DNA of 64,000 nt from Comamonas thiooxydans. Lineage in GTDB: Bacteria > Pseudomonadota > Gammaproteobacteria > Burkholderiales > Burkholderiaceae_C. Numbering within the stretch: position 1 is the stretch's first letter; every line of letters starts with the position of its first letter. The position numbers and the translations under genes were made by a program. Below are positions 15,750 to 25,766 of this stretch, piece after piece. Location of the stretch: assembly GCF_002157685.2 (NCBI RefSeq), contig NZ_AP026738.1, forward strand, positions 3,472,001 through 3,536,000, read 5' to 3'. Below the pieces are notes generated by a model, which worked only from the letters and a program-made list of their open reading frames with translations, ran no database searches and was not told where the DNA came from.

Positions 15750-17171
15750 GTGTCTAGCGTCCATCTCAACGTCGAGCAAAAGCCAAGTGACCAGCGCCTT
15801 GCGAGCGATCTGTATAGAGCCGTATGGCGATGGCATTTCTATGCCGGATTGCTTGTGCTGCCATTCCTCATTTGGCTCGCCATCACCGGAGGAATCTATG
15901 TCTTCAAGAACCAGGTCGATGACTTTTTTCATCATGAGCTGAAGTCCGTCACGCATGCATCGAACCAGGCGCTTCCAGACGGTCAGCTAGCAGCTGCCGC
16001 GCTAGCGGCACATCCTGGCACCCTAGTGAGGTACACGCCGCCTCCAAACTCAGCGCGCAGTGCCGAAGCGCTCATTGCCACCAATGACGGCGAGCGACTC
16101 TCGGTATTTATCGACCCCTACAGCGCTCGTGTCTTGGGTGCCTTACCTGACGGAGGCAGCGTCGCGTGGACTGTGCGAAAACTTCATAGCCTGAAATACT
16201 TTGGCTCCGTCGCACGCGGTGTGATTGAAATCGCCGCAGGATGGTCCATCTTGCTGGTCCTCACTGGAATTTATCTATGGTGGCCACGAGGCCGCAGTGG
16301 CGGCGTCATCTCTGTGCGTGGCAAACCCGCAAAGCGGATCTTCTGGCGTGATGTACATGCAGTGACCGGCCTGTTCGTAGGCGGCATATTGCTATTTCTT
16401 GCCGTCACAGGGATGCCATGGTCGGTCTTCTGGGGGGCAAAGGTCAATCAATGGGCCAACGGACAGAACTACGGATACCCATCGGGTGTTCGAGTGCAAA
16501 TCCCAATGTCCGAGGTCAAGCTGTCTGAAGGGGACAACGCTGCTTGGTCACTGCTTCAGGCCAAGGTTCCTCAATCCGGCCACGAAGTGCACGAAGGGCA
16601 TGATCAGTCTTCAGCAATGGCTGCCCCCCTCGCAACAGGGTTGCCGCCTGCATTGACGCTTGATCAAGCTATTGCAATTTTCAAGACTTCGGGAATCTCA
16701 ACAGGTTACGCCGTTCAGTTGCCCAAAGGCAGCAAAGGCGTCTATACAGCCTCGGTATACCCTGAGGACATAAGCCACCAGAGAGTGATTCACCTCGACC
16801 AATACTCCGGTCGCCCATTGCTAGACATGTCGTTTGAAGACTATGGACCGGTTGCCAAAACTCTGGAGTGGGGAATCAACGTGCACCTGGGGCAAGAGTT
16901 CGGTGTTTTGAACCAGGCACTTCTGACCGCAGCTTGTCTGGACATCATTTTGCTGTGTGTGAGTGCCGCGGTTATGTGGTGGAAGCGAAGGCCGAGTGCA
17001 GGACTGGGAGTACCTCCGCTACCAAATGAGCGAGGTGTCTTACGGGGTGTTCTGGCAATGCTCCTTCTGGGAGGTGCACTGTTTCCGCTCGTTGGGCTGT
17101 CGTTACTGGTGATTGCCTTGACCGACAGGATTGCGTTTTCTTCAAGCAGTTCACAGAGGGCGGCCCGCTGA
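15750..17171 (+). CDS. PepSY-associated inner-membrane protein (PiuB-like)
   Basis: A 473-residue protein whose GTG directly follows the TAA of the receptor gene. Four or five membrane segments are visible (about residues 26-50, 160-180, 205-228, 390-415 and 430-455), with PepSY-type periplasmic parts between them. Conserved histidines border the membrane segments (RAVWRWHFYAGLL, VRKLHSLKYFG, RDVHAVTGLF), which resembles heme-binding or ferric-reductase-like proteins. A His-rich stretch GHEVHEGHDQSSAM lies in the loop. It probably handles electron transfer or metal release for the receptor. It is the last gene of the copper cluster. Confidence 0.82.
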   Translation: MSSVHLNVEQKPSDQRLASDLYRAVWRWHFYAGLLVLPFLIWLAITGGIYVFKNQVDDFFHHELKSVTHASNQALPDGQLAAAALAAHPGTLVRYTPPPNSARSAEALIATNDGERLSVFIDPYSARVLGALPDGGSVAWTVRKLHSLKYFGSVARGVIEIAAGWSILLVLTGIYLWWPRGRSGGVISVRGKPAKRIFWRDVHAVTGLFVGGILLFLAVTGMPWSVFWGAKVNQWANGQNYGYPSGVRVQIPMSEVKLSEGDNAAWSLLQAKVPQSGHEVHEGHDQSSAMAAPLATGLPPALTLDQAIAIFKTSGISTGYAVQLPKGSKGVYTASVYPEDISHQRVIHLDQYSGRPLLDMSFEDYGPVAKTLEWGINVHLGQEFGVLNQALLTAACLDIILLCVSAAVMWWKRRPSAGLGVPPLPNERGVLRGVLAMLLLGGALFPLVGLSLLVIALTDRIAFSSSSSQRAAR

Positions 17172-18087
17172 ATCGAGTGTGATATCAGCTGGAGTCGAAA
17201 TTCAGCGACATCTGGTCTAGCTAACGGCAATCGCTCAGTTGGTACTCAATTTTTGCGCCTGTTACATGGCTAATCGCGTGGTTTGAGGCGTTTCCGGCCA
17301 ATCACGACTATCGCTGCACCCCAGCTATCGGTCGTCAAAGCGCCGATGACTTTAATCGGTTGATTGCCGACCAACACGAACGACCGCGCATGGGTACCTC
17401 AGGTCTGTGGCTCTGTCCCATAAAGTCTGCCACTGGCTGACTGACCGCTGATTAGCCCGAAGCAGTCGCCTGTGAGAGTGCGGCCAAGGACTGCTCCTGG
17501 CCGATCTGCGACTGTCGCCGAACGACTGTGGATTCAACCCAGTGCAGACGCTCAGCAACATGGGCCGAGCGACGGCAATGCGGCGATAGCTGCCAACCGA
17601 ATCTATGACATGAAAGACTGCTCTCGGCCGATTAGCAGCCGTTTAAGGAATCGCATCGAAACATCTTTGCAAAGTCGGAAGTCGTTTAGGAAAAGCTGGT
17701 CGATTCAAAGATTCTGATTCGCCTGAAATAACTGACAAAAGATCTGCGCTATGCAGGTATCTCTTCAAAATTTATGTAACAGGTGATAGATTTGCGGACC
17801 TTTGACTCTTCTATAGGAGTCAAGTGACAAAGCTTGAGGGCTTTGTTCTCAATTCCTCGTCTTGCGAGCTGCTTTTCATCAAGTGGCTCAATTGCTTGCC
17901 ATTGGCATTCCCTCAACATTCGACGTGGCCCGTGAGGCTCGGCAATGTGTGAGCAATCGTCAAGGTCGAGGCCTACGGGTTCGGGTTGTTCCCCCGACTC
18001 AGCAGGTGGCGTGCCTCATGCACACGCGGCCTGTAAACCTAACGCCCTCCATGGTCATGGGAGCGCGGTTTATGACTTCCACTCACG
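17172..18087. other. Long non-coding region with degenerate internal repeats
   Basis: About 900 bases between the PepSY gene and formate dehydrogenase with no credible gene. From about 17300 to 17700 imperfect copies of units resembling GACTGCTC-GGCCGAT and CGAACGACTG recur in both orientations (for example 17488-17530 and 17611-17640). The frames they create (such as 17472-17717) look non-coding. An inverted repeat TTGACTC (17801-17807) / GAGTCAA (17816-17822) flanks TTCTATAG and could belong to the formate dehydrogenase promoter. Confidence 0.45.
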
Positions 18088-21000
18088 ATGATAAATCACG
18101 GCAGAAGACGATTCTTCAAGCTGTGCGGCGCGGCTGCTGCTGGCGCCACTGCTGCATCCTTGGGCTTTGCCCCATCCGTGGCGCAAGCCACTCTTCCCCG
18201 CCAGTACAAACTACTGCGCGCCAAAGAAACCCGCAATAACTGCACCTACTGCTCAGTGGGTTGCGGCATGTTGATGTATAGCCTGGGCGACGGCGCCAAG
18301 AACGCCAAGGCCAAGATATTCCACATCGAAGGCGACCCGGACCACCCGGTGAGCCGCGGCTCTCTGTGTCCCAAGGGTGCAGGCGCACTGGACTATATCC
18401 ATTCCGACCAGCGCCTCAAGTACCCAGAGGTGCGTGAAGCCGGTACCAACGAGTGGAAGCGCATCAGCTGGGATGAGGCCAACGAGCGCATCGCTCGCCT
18501 GCTCAAGGACGACCGCGACGCCAACTTCATTGAGAAGAACGACAAGGGCCAGACCGTGAACCGCTGGCTGTCCTCCGGCATGCTGGCGTCTTCGGCCGCA
18601 TCCAACGAAACCGGCGTGCTGGACTTCCGCTTTGCGCGCGCGCTGGGCATGGTGGGCTTTGACTGTCAGGCCCGCTTGTGCCACGGCCCCACGGTGTCTG
18701 CCCTGGCGCCTTCGTTTGGGCGCGGTGCAATGACCAACCACTGGGTGGACATCAAGAACGCCAACGTGATTCTGGTCATGGGCGGCAACCCCGCTGAGGC
18801 CCACCCCGTGGGCTTCAAGTGGGCCATCGAGGCCAAGATCCACAACAAAGCCCACCTGATGGTGGTCGATCCGCGCTTTAACCGCACCGCCTCGGTGGCG
18901 GACTTTTACGCGCCGATCCGTGCAGGCTCGGACGCCGCCTTTTTGATGGGCGTCGTCAACTACCTGCTGCAAAACGACAAGATCCAGCACGAATACGTCA
19001 AGGCCTATACCAACGCCAGCCTGATCGTGCGCGAGGACTACAGCTTTGACGAAGGCCTTTTCAGCGGCTACGACGAAGGCAAAAAGAGCTATGACAAAAC
19101 CAGCTGGAACTACGAGCGCGATGCCCAAGGCCATGCGCTACAAGACCTGACGCTGCAACACCCGCGCTGCGTGCTTCAGCTTTTGAAAAAGCATGTGGAG
19201 CGCTACACGCCCGAGATGGTCAACACCATCACCGGCATCAAGGTCGAAGACTTTTTGCACGTGTGCGAGCAACTGGCCAGCACCTGCGTGCCGGACCGCA
19301 CAGCCACCTTCCTCTATGCCCTGGGCTGGACCCACCACACGGCCGGCGCGCAAATCATCCGCGGCGCGGCCATGATCCAGCTGCTGCTGGGCAATATCGG
19401 CATGGCCGGCGGCGGCGTCAACGCGCTGCGCGGCCACTCCAACATCCAGGGCTATACCGACCTGGGCCTGCTCTCGACGCGCCTGCCCGGCTACCTGAAC
19501 CTGCCCGAGGACAGGCAACAGGCCATAGAGCAGTACCTGGCGGACGCCACGCCCAAGGCCGACCTGCCCGGCCAGGTCAACTACTGGAAGAACACGCCTA
19601 AGTTCTTCGTCAGCCTGATGAAGGATCTGTACGGCGAGCACGCCACGCGCGAGAACAGCTGGGGCTACGACTGGCTGCCCAAGTGGGACCGCAGCTACGA
19701 CATGCTGGCCTACTTTGACCTGATGTACCGCGGCAAGGTCAACGGCTATATCGCCCAGGGCTTCAACCCCGTGGCGGCCATGCCGGACTCGGGAAAGATC
19801 CGCGACGCGCTGTCCAAGCTCAAGTTCCTAGTCGTCATCGATCCGCTGCAGACCGAGACCTCCACCTTCTGGAAGAACCACGGCGAGTTCAACGACGTCG
19901 ATCCTGCCCAGATCCAGACCACGGTGTTCCGCCTGCCATCGTCTTGCTTTGCCGAGGAAAACGGCACCATCGTCAACTCCGGCCGTTGGCTGCAGTGGCA
20001 TTGGGCGGCCCAAGAACCACCGGCGGAGGCGCGCCACGACGGCCGCATCCTGGGCGGCATCTTCATGAAGCTGCGCGAGCTGTACGCCAAGGAAGGTGGC
20101 GCCAACCCCGCGCCGCTGATGAACATGCGCTGGGACTACCACAACCCCTACGATCCGCACCCCGAGGAAGTGGCCAAGGAGACCAATGGCTATGCGCTGG
20201 CGGACCTGTTTGACGACACGGGCAAGCTGATCGCCAAGAAGGGTACGCTGCTGTCCGACTTCGGCATGCTGCGAGACGACGGCACGACATCGAGCTACTG
20301 CTGGATTTTTGCTGGTTCATGGACCGAAGCCGGCAACCAGATGGCCCGCCGCGACAACACCGACACTGGCCATGGCAACACCCCTGGCTGGGCCTGGGCC
20401 TGGCCGGCCAACCGCCGTGTGCTGTACAACCGCGCCTCGGCCGATCCGGCAGGCAAGCCCTGGGATCCCAAACGCCAGATCCTGCATTGGGACGGCAAGA
20501 AATGGGGCGGCTCGGATGTGCCCGACTACCCGCTGACGGCCGCACCGAACAGCGGTGTGAGTCCCTTCATCATGCAACCCGATGGTTTGGGGCGCCTGTT
20601 CTCGCTCAAGGGCATGAACGACGGCCCTTTCCCCGAGCATTACGAGCCCACCGAAAGCCCGATTGCGGCCAACCCGCTGCATCCCAAAGTCAGCAAGAGC
20701 CCGGTGGCGCGCGTGTTTGCCGACGACGCCGCCCGCATGGGCTCGCGCGAGCAGTTCCCTTATGTGGCCACCACCTACTCGATCACCGAGATGTTCCGCC
20801 ACTGGACCAAGCATTCGCGCTTGAACGCCATCGTCCAGCCTGAGCAGTTCATCGAGCTGTCCGAAAAACTGGCCGAGAAAAAAGGCATCCGAGCCGGCGA
20901 TGTGATCCGTGTTTCCAGCAAGCGCGGCCATATTAAGGGCAAGGCCGTGGTGACCAAGCGCGTGATGACGCTGCAAGTCAATGGACAGGAAATCGAGCAG

Positions 21001-21141
21001 ATCGGCATTCCTTGCCACTGGGGCTATGAGGGGGCGACGCGTAAGGGCTATCTGGCCAACACGCTGAGCCCTGGCATTGGCGATGCCAACGCCCAGACCC
21101 CTGAGTTCAAGGCCTTTTTGGTCAACATCGAAAAGGCATAA
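18088..21141 (+). CDS. fdnG: Formate dehydrogenase-N alpha subunit, cysteine form
   Basis: A 1017-residue molybdopterin oxidoreductase. A Tat signal ([10 protein letters not shown], residues 5-14) sends it to the periplasm. The [4Fe-4S] site is C52-x2-C55-x3-C59...C94. The molybdenum/tungsten ligand is C198 ([12 protein letters not shown] at 18679-18681), where E. coli FdnG/FdoG has selenocysteine, and the adjoining [13 protein letters not shown] is conserved. It oxidises formate to CO2 and passes electrons to FdnH. The start is bounded by an in-frame stop at 18073, and no good ribosome site is seen. Genes for beta, gamma and FdhE follow. Confidence 0.95.
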   Translation: MINHGRRRFFKLCGAAAAGATAASLGFAPSVAQATLPRQYKLLRAKETRNNCTYCSVGCGMLMYSLGDGAKNAKAKIFHIEGDPDHPVSRGSLCPKGAGALDYIHSDQRLKYPEVREAGTNEWKRISWDEANERIARLLKDDRDANFIEKNDKGQTVNRWLSSGMLASSAASNETGVLDFRFARALGMVGFDCQARLCHGPTVSALAPSFGRGAMTNHWVDIKNANVILVMGGNPAEAHPVGFKWAIEAKIHNKAHLMVVDPRFNRTASVADFYAPIRAGSDAAFLMGVVNYLLQNDKIQHEYVKAYTNASLIVREDYSFDEGLFSGYDEGKKSYDKTSWNYERDAQGHALQDLTLQHPRCVLQLLKKHVERYTPEMVNTITGIKVEDFLHVCEQLASTCVPDRTATFLYALGWTHHTAGAQIIRGAAMIQLLLGNIGMAGGGVNALRGHSNIQGYTDLGLLSTRLPGYLNLPEDRQQAIEQYLADATPKADLPGQVNYWKNTPKFFVSLMKDLYGEHATRENSWGYDWLPKWDRSYDMLAYFDLMYRGKVNGYIAQGFNPVAAMPDSGKIRDALSKLKFLVVIDPLQTETSTFWKNHGEFNDVDPAQIQTTVFRLPSSCFAEENGTIVNSGRWLQWHWAAQEPPAEARHDGRILGGIFMKLRELYAKEGGANPAPLMNMRWDYHNPYDPHPEEVAKETNGYALADLFDDTGKLIAKKGTLLSDFGMLRDDGTTSSYCWIFAGSWTEAGNQMARRDNTDTGHGNTPGWAWAWPANRRVLYNRASADPAGKPWDPKRQILHWDGKKWGGSDVPDYPLTAAPNSGVSPFIMQPDGLGRLFSLKGMNDGPFPEHYEPTESPIAANPLHPKVSKSPVARVFADDAARMGSREQFPYVATTYSITEMFRHWTKHSRLNAIVQPEQFIELSEKLAEKKGIRAGDVIRVSSKRGHIKGKAVVTKRVMTLQVNGQEIEQIGIPCHWGYEGATRKGYLANTLSPGIGDANAQTPEFKAFLVNIEKA

Positions 21142-21152
21142 GGCGAGCACCC

Positions 21153-22064
21153 ATGACTATGCAATCCCAAGATATTGTGCGGCGCTCGGCCACCAACGAC
21201 CTCACGCCCGCCGCCCGCGCACGCGACCACAAAGACGATGTCGCCAAGCTGATCGATGTAAGCATCTGCATTGGCTGCAAAGCCTGCCAGGTCGCTTGCA
21301 GCGAATGGAACGATCTGCGCGACGACGTGGGTGAGAACTTCGGCGTGTACGACAACCCACGCGACCTCTCGCCCCAGAGCTGGACGCTGATGCGCTTTGA
21401 CGAGCATGTCAACGAACAAGGCAAACTGGAATGGCTGATCCGCAAGGACGGCTGCATGCACTGCGAAGACCCAGGCTGCCTCAAGGCCTGCCCGCAACCC
21501 GGCGCTATCGTGCAGTACGCCAACGGCATCGTTGATTTTCAGTCCGAGCATTGCATCGGCTGTGGCTACTGCGTGGCCGGCTGCCCCTTCGATGTGCCAC
21601 GTATCAGTAAGGAAGACAACAAGGCCTACAAGTGCACGCTGTGTTCCGACCGCGTGGCCGTGGGTCAGGAGCCGGCCTGCGTCAAGACCTGCCCCACCGG
21701 CGCTATCAGCTTTGGCACCAAGGACGACATGCTGCTCAAGGCCGAAGGCCGTGTGGAAGAGATGAAGACCCGGGGCTTTGAAAACGCCGGCGTCTACAAC
21801 CCGCAAGGCGTGGGCGGCACCCATGTGATGTATGTGCTGCACCACGCCGATCAGCCCGAGCTCTACCACAAGCTGCCCAAAGATCCCCAGATCAGCAGCG
21901 TAGTGCAGGGCTGGAAAGGCTGGTTCAAGCCACTAGCAGCACTCGGCTTCGTGACTGCCTTGGCAGGAGCTGCCGCTCACTACATCACCACCGGCCCCAA
22001 CGAAGTCGACGATGACGATGAGGAGGGTGATCACACATCCACCTCGAAGGGAGAGAAGGCATGA
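21153..22064 (+). CDS. fdxH: Formate dehydrogenase-N beta (iron-sulfur) subunit
   Basis: A 303-residue protein with four [4Fe-4S] binding groups of the FdnH type: [37 protein letters not shown] and [22 protein letters not shown] single C-terminal membrane anchor ([22 protein letters not shown], about residues 258-279) is followed by an acidic tail. It carries electrons from the alpha subunit to the cytochrome b subunit. It starts 11 bases after the alpha stop and overlaps the next gene by ATGA. Confidence 0.95.
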   Translation: MTMQSQDIVRRSATNDLTPAARARDHKDDVAKLIDVSICIGCKACQVACSEWNDLRDDVGENFGVYDNPRDLSPQSWTLMRFDEHVNEQGKLEWLIRKDGCMHCEDPGCLKACPQPGAIVQYANGIVDFQSEHCIGCGYCVAGCPFDVPRISKEDNKAYKCTLCSDRVAVGQEPACVKTCPTGAISFGTKDDMLLKAEGRVEEMKTRGFENAGVYNPQGVGGTHVMYVLHHADQPELYHKLPKDPQISSVVQGWKGWFKPLAALGFVTALAGAAAHYITTGPNEVDDDDEEGDHTSTSKGEKA

Positions 22065-22720
22065 AAAAAGACCGCATGATTTTGCGCACCCCCTTACCTG
22101 ACCGTTTGTGCCATTGGGCCATGGTGGTGTGCTTCTTCCTTGTCGCTATGTCAGGGCTGTCCTGGGTGTTTCCCAGCTTGAACTGGCTCAATGGCGTCTT
22201 CGGTACCCCACAGATGGCGCGGGTCTTACATCCCTTCTTTGGCATTGTGGTGTTTCTGGCGCTGGTCTATTTGTTTGTCCGGTTTGTGAAATACAACCTG
22301 TTCGTCAAGGAGGACCGCATCTGGGCAGACAACGTCAAGTCCGTCATTGCTGGCGATCACCGCAAGCCACTGCGTATTGGTAAGTACAACGCAGGCCAAA
22401 AATTCCTGTTTTGGGGAATCATGACGCTGATCAGCGTGCTGCTGCTCACAGGTCTGGCCATTTGGCGTGCCTACTTTGCTCACCTGTTCCCCATCCCTGT
22501 GCTGCGCATTGCGTTACTGCTGCATGCGGTTGCAGGTGTTGGACTGATCTTACTGATCATCGGCCACATCTATCTGGCTTTCTGGGTCAAAGGCTCCATC
22601 CGTGGCATGGTTACGGGCTACGTAAGCCATGCTTGGGCACGTACCCATCATGACCGTTGGCATCAAGAAATCAGCAACAAAAACGCTGAGAACAAGGCAA
22701 AAATCAAAGGAACACGATGA
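22061..22720 (+). CDS. fdnI: Formate dehydrogenase gamma subunit, cytochrome b556
   Basis: A 219-residue membrane protein with four transmembrane segments and histidines at heme b positions ([50 protein letters not shown]). It takes electrons from FdnH and reduces quinone at the cytoplasmic membrane. Both its start and its end overlap neighbours by 4 bases, so the operon is tightly coupled. Confidence 0.94.
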   Translation: MKKDRMILRTPLPDRLCHWAMVVCFFLVAMSGLSWVFPSLNWLNGVFGTPQMARVLHPFFGIVVFLALVYLFVRFVKYNLFVKEDRIWADNVKSVIAGDHRKPLRIGKYNAGQKFLFWGIMTLISVLLLTGLAIWRAYFAHLFPIPVLRIALLLHAVAGVGLILLIIGHIYLAFWVKGSIRGMVTGYVSHAWARTHHDRWHQEISNKNAENKAKIKGTR

Positions 22721-23676
22721 GTATTCAAATCGTTCCTGAATCAGAACGCTCACCTGGAGTGGGGGAGATCGCGGCCTTGCAACTTCCCTCCGCCAAGCTT
22801 CCCTACACACAGCGATCCAGCCGTCTGCAAGCACTTGCACAGGATCATGCGATGGCGGACTATCTGCTATGGGCAGCGGACCTCGTCAACGCACAACAGA
22901 CCACCGCGCAAGCTCTACCTCTGCCAGAGGAGGAAAGCCAATATCTTGGTGCTGCCTTGCAGCAGAGCAAGAAAGCGCCATTGAACTCGGCCAAATGGAA
23001 GCGATCTGTTCATTGGCAAGCACTGCTGGAACAGTTTCTGGTGCAACTGACCGAGCAGCCGCGCATGCATACCAGCGCGGTACAAAAGGCACTGCAAAGT
23101 CTGCAGTCTGCAGACGTCAAGCAGCGCGATGTGTGGGCAGATGCCCTGCTCACCGCGTTGCGTGGCGAAGAACTGGCTGATGTTGCATCATTGCCGGAGC
23201 CTGGTATTGCACAGTTGTTGTGGTGTGCGTTGTCCATGTACTGGCGCCAGCTAAGCAGCCAGTTGCCAGCGTCTGGGCAGGCGGAAATGGGTGACCTCAA
23301 CCATCTCTGCCCCGTGTGCGGCCATGTTCCTACTGGCAGCCTAGTACAAGGTGGTGCTCAGGCTGGTCTGCGCTACCTGCAATGCAGTTTGTGTGAATGC
23401 CAATGGCATGTGGTCCGCACTACCTGCACCAACTGTGACAGCACGGGTGCTTTGGACTACTGGTGCTTGGAAAGCGAAAAAGCGCCAATCAAAGCAGAGA
23501 GCTGCAATGGCTGCCACACCTACCTGAAAGCGTTCTACCAGCAGCTGGATCACCAGCTTGAACTCATAGCCGACGATTTGGCTAGTCTTGCCCTTGATGC
23601 TGAAATGGAAGAAAAAGAGCTAGCACGCAGTGGGGTCAACCCATTGATGTTGCCTGCACTCAATGTTCCAAGCTAG
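22717..23676 (+). CDS. fdhE: Formate dehydrogenase accessory protein FdhE
   Basis: A 319-residue cytoplasmic protein with the four CxxC knuckles of FdhE (CPVCGHV, CSLCECQW, CTNC and CNGC between about residues 190 and 270). FdhE acts on the formate dehydrogenase catalytic subunit during maturation. It completes the operon. fdhD, needed for sulfuration of the cofactor, is not in the window. Confidence 0.93.
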   Translation: MSIQIVPESERSPGVGEIAALQLPSAKLPYTQRSSRLQALAQDHAMADYLLWAADLVNAQQTTAQALPLPEEESQYLGAALQQSKKAPLNSAKWKRSVHWQALLEQFLVQLTEQPRMHTSAVQKALQSLQSADVKQRDVWADALLTALRGEELADVASLPEPGIAQLLWCALSMYWRQLSSQLPASGQAEMGDLNHLCPVCGHVPTGSLVQGGAQAGLRYLQCSLCECQWHVVRTTCTNCDSTGALDYWCLESEKAPIKAESCNGCHTYLKAFYQQLDHQLELIADDLASLALDAEMEEKELARSGVNPLMLPALNVPS

Positions 23677-23896
23677 GCAACACAGACTCCTCCAAGTGAC
23701 TTGGCTATCTTGAGGAGAGACTAACAGCCCATCTGCAGATAGCTCTGCGATGGGTTGTGTCGGCAGACTTGGTTCGTCCATCCTCAACCTGACAGTTTTT
23801 AAGCCATGATTAGACTTGCGACGAAGCTTCCAACGCAATGACTACTCCGAGCATCAGCAGTCATTCGGATTTCTGCTGCGTGCGGCTGCAATCAGG

Positions 23897-23921
23897 TGTG
23901 GATTCAACTGGTCAATGCAAC
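23897..23921 (+). repeat. Left inverted repeat of the IS30 element
   Basis: Begins TGTGGATTCAAC and ends ATGCAAC; 22 of 25 positions match the complement of the right end. Confidence 0.85.
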
Positions 23922-23954
23922 ACAATGACTGCCACTGGCGCAAGGAGTGTTGGC

Positions 23955-25115
23955 ATGAAGCAAAGACCGCGGATTTACTACACCGAAGCTCAGAAAGCCC
24001 TGATGTGGGATCGCTGGAAAGCTGGCGATACCTTGCACGAGATCGGCAAGCTGTTTGACCGACCACACACCTCCATTCACACCATCTTGAGTGCGACAGG
24101 TGGCATCCGGCCACCAGTGAGGCGTCGGTCTCGCTGGGCATTGACCATGTCTGAGCGAGAAGAAATCTCTAGGGCGTTGGCCGCAGGTGAATCTATCCGC
24201 TGCGTTGCCGGCCGCTTGAAACGAGCTGCGTCGACCATCAGCCGCGAACTCCTGCGCAATGGAGGCAAGACTGGCTATCGAGCAGCCAAAGCGGATGAGG
24301 CAGCCTGGACGCGAGCACACCGCCCCAAGACATGCAAGTTGGCCAGCAATCCTGCATTGGCTCACATCGTGGCGGTTAAATTACAGAGTCAGTGGTCGCC
24401 CGAGCAAATAGCGGGGTGGCTCCAACGCACTTACCCCGGCGAAAAGGATTTGCAGGTGTCTCACGAAGCCATCTACCGCACGCTCTTCGTCCAAACACGC
24501 GGGGCCTTGAAGAAGGAGCTTCTGGAGCACTTGCGGCGCACTCGGGGGATGCGTCGCTCACGCCACTACACCCAGAAAACCCCCATCCATGGCCGGATCG
24601 TTGACGCCGTGCCCATCAGCGAACGGCCAGCCTGCATCGAGGATCGGGTAGTGCCGGGGCACTGGGAGGGTGATCTGTTGTTCGGCGATGCCTACAGCCA
24701 GATTGCCACGCTGGTGGAGCGACACACCCGCTACGTGATGCTGGTCAAACTGGTGGACAAGGACTCCTACACCGTCGCTGCGGCACTGGCCAGGCATGCA
24801 CAGACCTTGCAGCAAGAGCTCTACCGTTCCTTGAACTGGGACCGGGGATCGGAGATGGCAGGACACAAGCGATTCACCGTGGCCACCGACATCCAAGTCT
24901 ACTTCTGCGATCCGCAGAACCCATGGCAGCGCGGAACGAACGAGAACACCAACGGGCTACTCAGGCAGTACCTGCCCAAGGGCATTGACATCTCGGGCTA
25001 CTCGCAAGAGGAGTTGGATGCGATTGCGAGAAAATTAAACGAGCGGCCCAGAAAGACCTTGGGATACAGAACACCGGCTGAGATGTTTAACGAATGCGTT
25101 GCATCGATCGGTTGA
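23955..25115 (+). CDS. IS30-family transposase
   Basis: A 386-residue protein from the ATG at 23955, which has AAGGAG 8 bases upstream; the frame from 23838 reads in from outside the element and is not the start. N-terminal HTH regions (EIGKLFDRPHTSIHTIL; SIRCVAGRLKRAASTISREL), then the DDE integrase core with GHWEGDLL (first Asp), LNWDRGSEMAGH (second Asp) and NPWQRGTNENTNGLLRQYLPKG (catalytic Glu), and the IS30 ending LNERPRKTLGYRTPAEMF. All catalytic residues are present. Confidence 0.95.
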   Translation: MKQRPRIYYTEAQKALMWDRWKAGDTLHEIGKLFDRPHTSIHTILSATGGIRPPVRRRSRWALTMSEREEISRALAAGESIRCVAGRLKRAASTISRELLRNGGKTGYRAAKADEAAWTRAHRPKTCKLASNPALAHIVAVKLQSQWSPEQIAGWLQRTYPGEKDLQVSHEAIYRTLFVQTRGALKKELLEHLRRTRGMRRSRHYTQKTPIHGRIVDAVPISERPACIEDRVVPGHWEGDLLFGDAYSQIATLVERHTRYVMLVKLVDKDSYTVAAALARHAQTLQQELYRSLNWDRGSEMAGHKRFTVATDIQVYFCDPQNPWQRGTNENTNGLLRQYLPKGIDISGYSQEELDAIARKLNERPRKTLGYRTPAEMFNECVASIG

Positions 25116-25122
25116 ATCCACA
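25098..25122 (-). repeat. Right inverted repeat of the IS30 element
   Basis: Ends in GTTGAATCCACA, the complement of the left end. It overlaps the last codons of the transposase gene. Confidence 0.85.
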
Positions 25123-25224
25123 GCCTGAAGCTGACTTCTGATTTCCAGGTCGGCTTTGCAGCGATTGCTGCTGCTCATGGCCTCATCCTCTCCGTCGTTT
25201 GCGGATTGTTCAGGGTGAAATAAT

Positions 25225-25572
25225 TCAGACACATCGATGCCGATGAATCGATTTAGCTTGATATTCCTCTCTGGCCAGCCAGTTCAGAATATCGGAACGA
25301 GGGAATAACGGCTTTTTATTTCCGCCGAAGTAGATCGGAGCTGGATAGCGTTCGGGATACATGGCCCTGCGGTTGGCCAGTGTTTTCGGGGTGACTCCGA
25401 TCAAGAGCGCAAGGGCATCTTGGTCCATATAGGCCACCGCAGGCAGCTCTTTCTCCAGCCGCTGGCAAATGTCGTCGAGCAACGCGTCGCCAACCAGAAT
25501 GGTGGCATTGGCTGCAGGAGTTTCAGATTGAATAATTTGGCGATTGCCGTACCACGCGTTTTCCAGATTCAT
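25225..25572 (-). CDS. Small excisionase/AlpA-like DNA-binding protein
   Basis: A 115-residue protein. Residues 45-105 (YMDQDALALLIGVTPKTLANRR... PAPIYFGGNKKPLFPRSDILNWL) have the layout of the MerR-like HTH of excisionases: recognition helix, wing ending in a basic strand, then the DILNWL helix. Its neighbour is a tyrosine integrase on the same strand, the usual place for a recombination directionality factor. Function inferred from position and fold pattern. Confidence 0.65.
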   Translation of the reverse strand: MNLENAWYGNRQIIQSETPAANATILVGDALLDDICQRLEKELPAVAYMDQDALALLIGVTPKTLANRRAMYPERYPAPIYFGGNKKPLFPRSDILNWLAREEYQAKSIHRHRCV

Positions 25573-25685
25573 GTTTTCTCAAAAAAATTTCTCTGAAGTT
25601 ATTTTTCACAAAAAATGGCAAAAATTTTCTGGAGCTGGATTTTAGTGTGAATTTTCTCAAAAAATTCTCTAATTCACGTCACTCA

Positions 25686-25721
25686 AACACATAAAGGAGC
25701 ATTCCTTCTCCTTTATGTGTT
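25686..25721 (-). terminator. 14-bp hairpin between integrase and excisionase-like genes
   Basis: AACACATAAAGGAG (25686-25699) pairs perfectly with CTCCTTTATGTGTT (25708-25721) over an 8-base loop. It lies 45 bases past the integrase stop, so it probably ends that transcript, though the T-run after it is short. Its length would also suit a recombination-protein site. Confidence 0.5.
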
Positions 25722-25766
25722 GTTTCGAGAAACGGTTGAATGATATGCAGCAGTTTCCCTGTGAAC

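Larger units (their letters stand above)
23897..25122 (+). mobile_element. IS30-family insertion sequence, 1226 bp
   Basis: The ends are imperfect 25-bp inverted repeats (23897-23921 and 25098-25122) that agree at 22 of 25 positions and share the outer TGTGGATTCAAC. They enclose one transposase gene with only 33 and 7 bases to spare, the compact layout of IS30 elements. I find no convincing target-site duplication in the flanks (CAGG left, GCCTG right), so the borders could shift by a base or two. The gene looks intact. It sits between fdhE and an integrase region. Confidence 0.88.

Noticed and set aside
17862..18239. 125-residue frame overlapping the start of fdnG
   Set aside because: It overlaps the Tat signal of fdnG in another frame and has no protein features.
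23885..25130. Target-site duplication of the IS30 element
   Set aside because: The bases beside the two inverted repeats do not match for 2, 3 or 4 positions, so no duplication is claimed.
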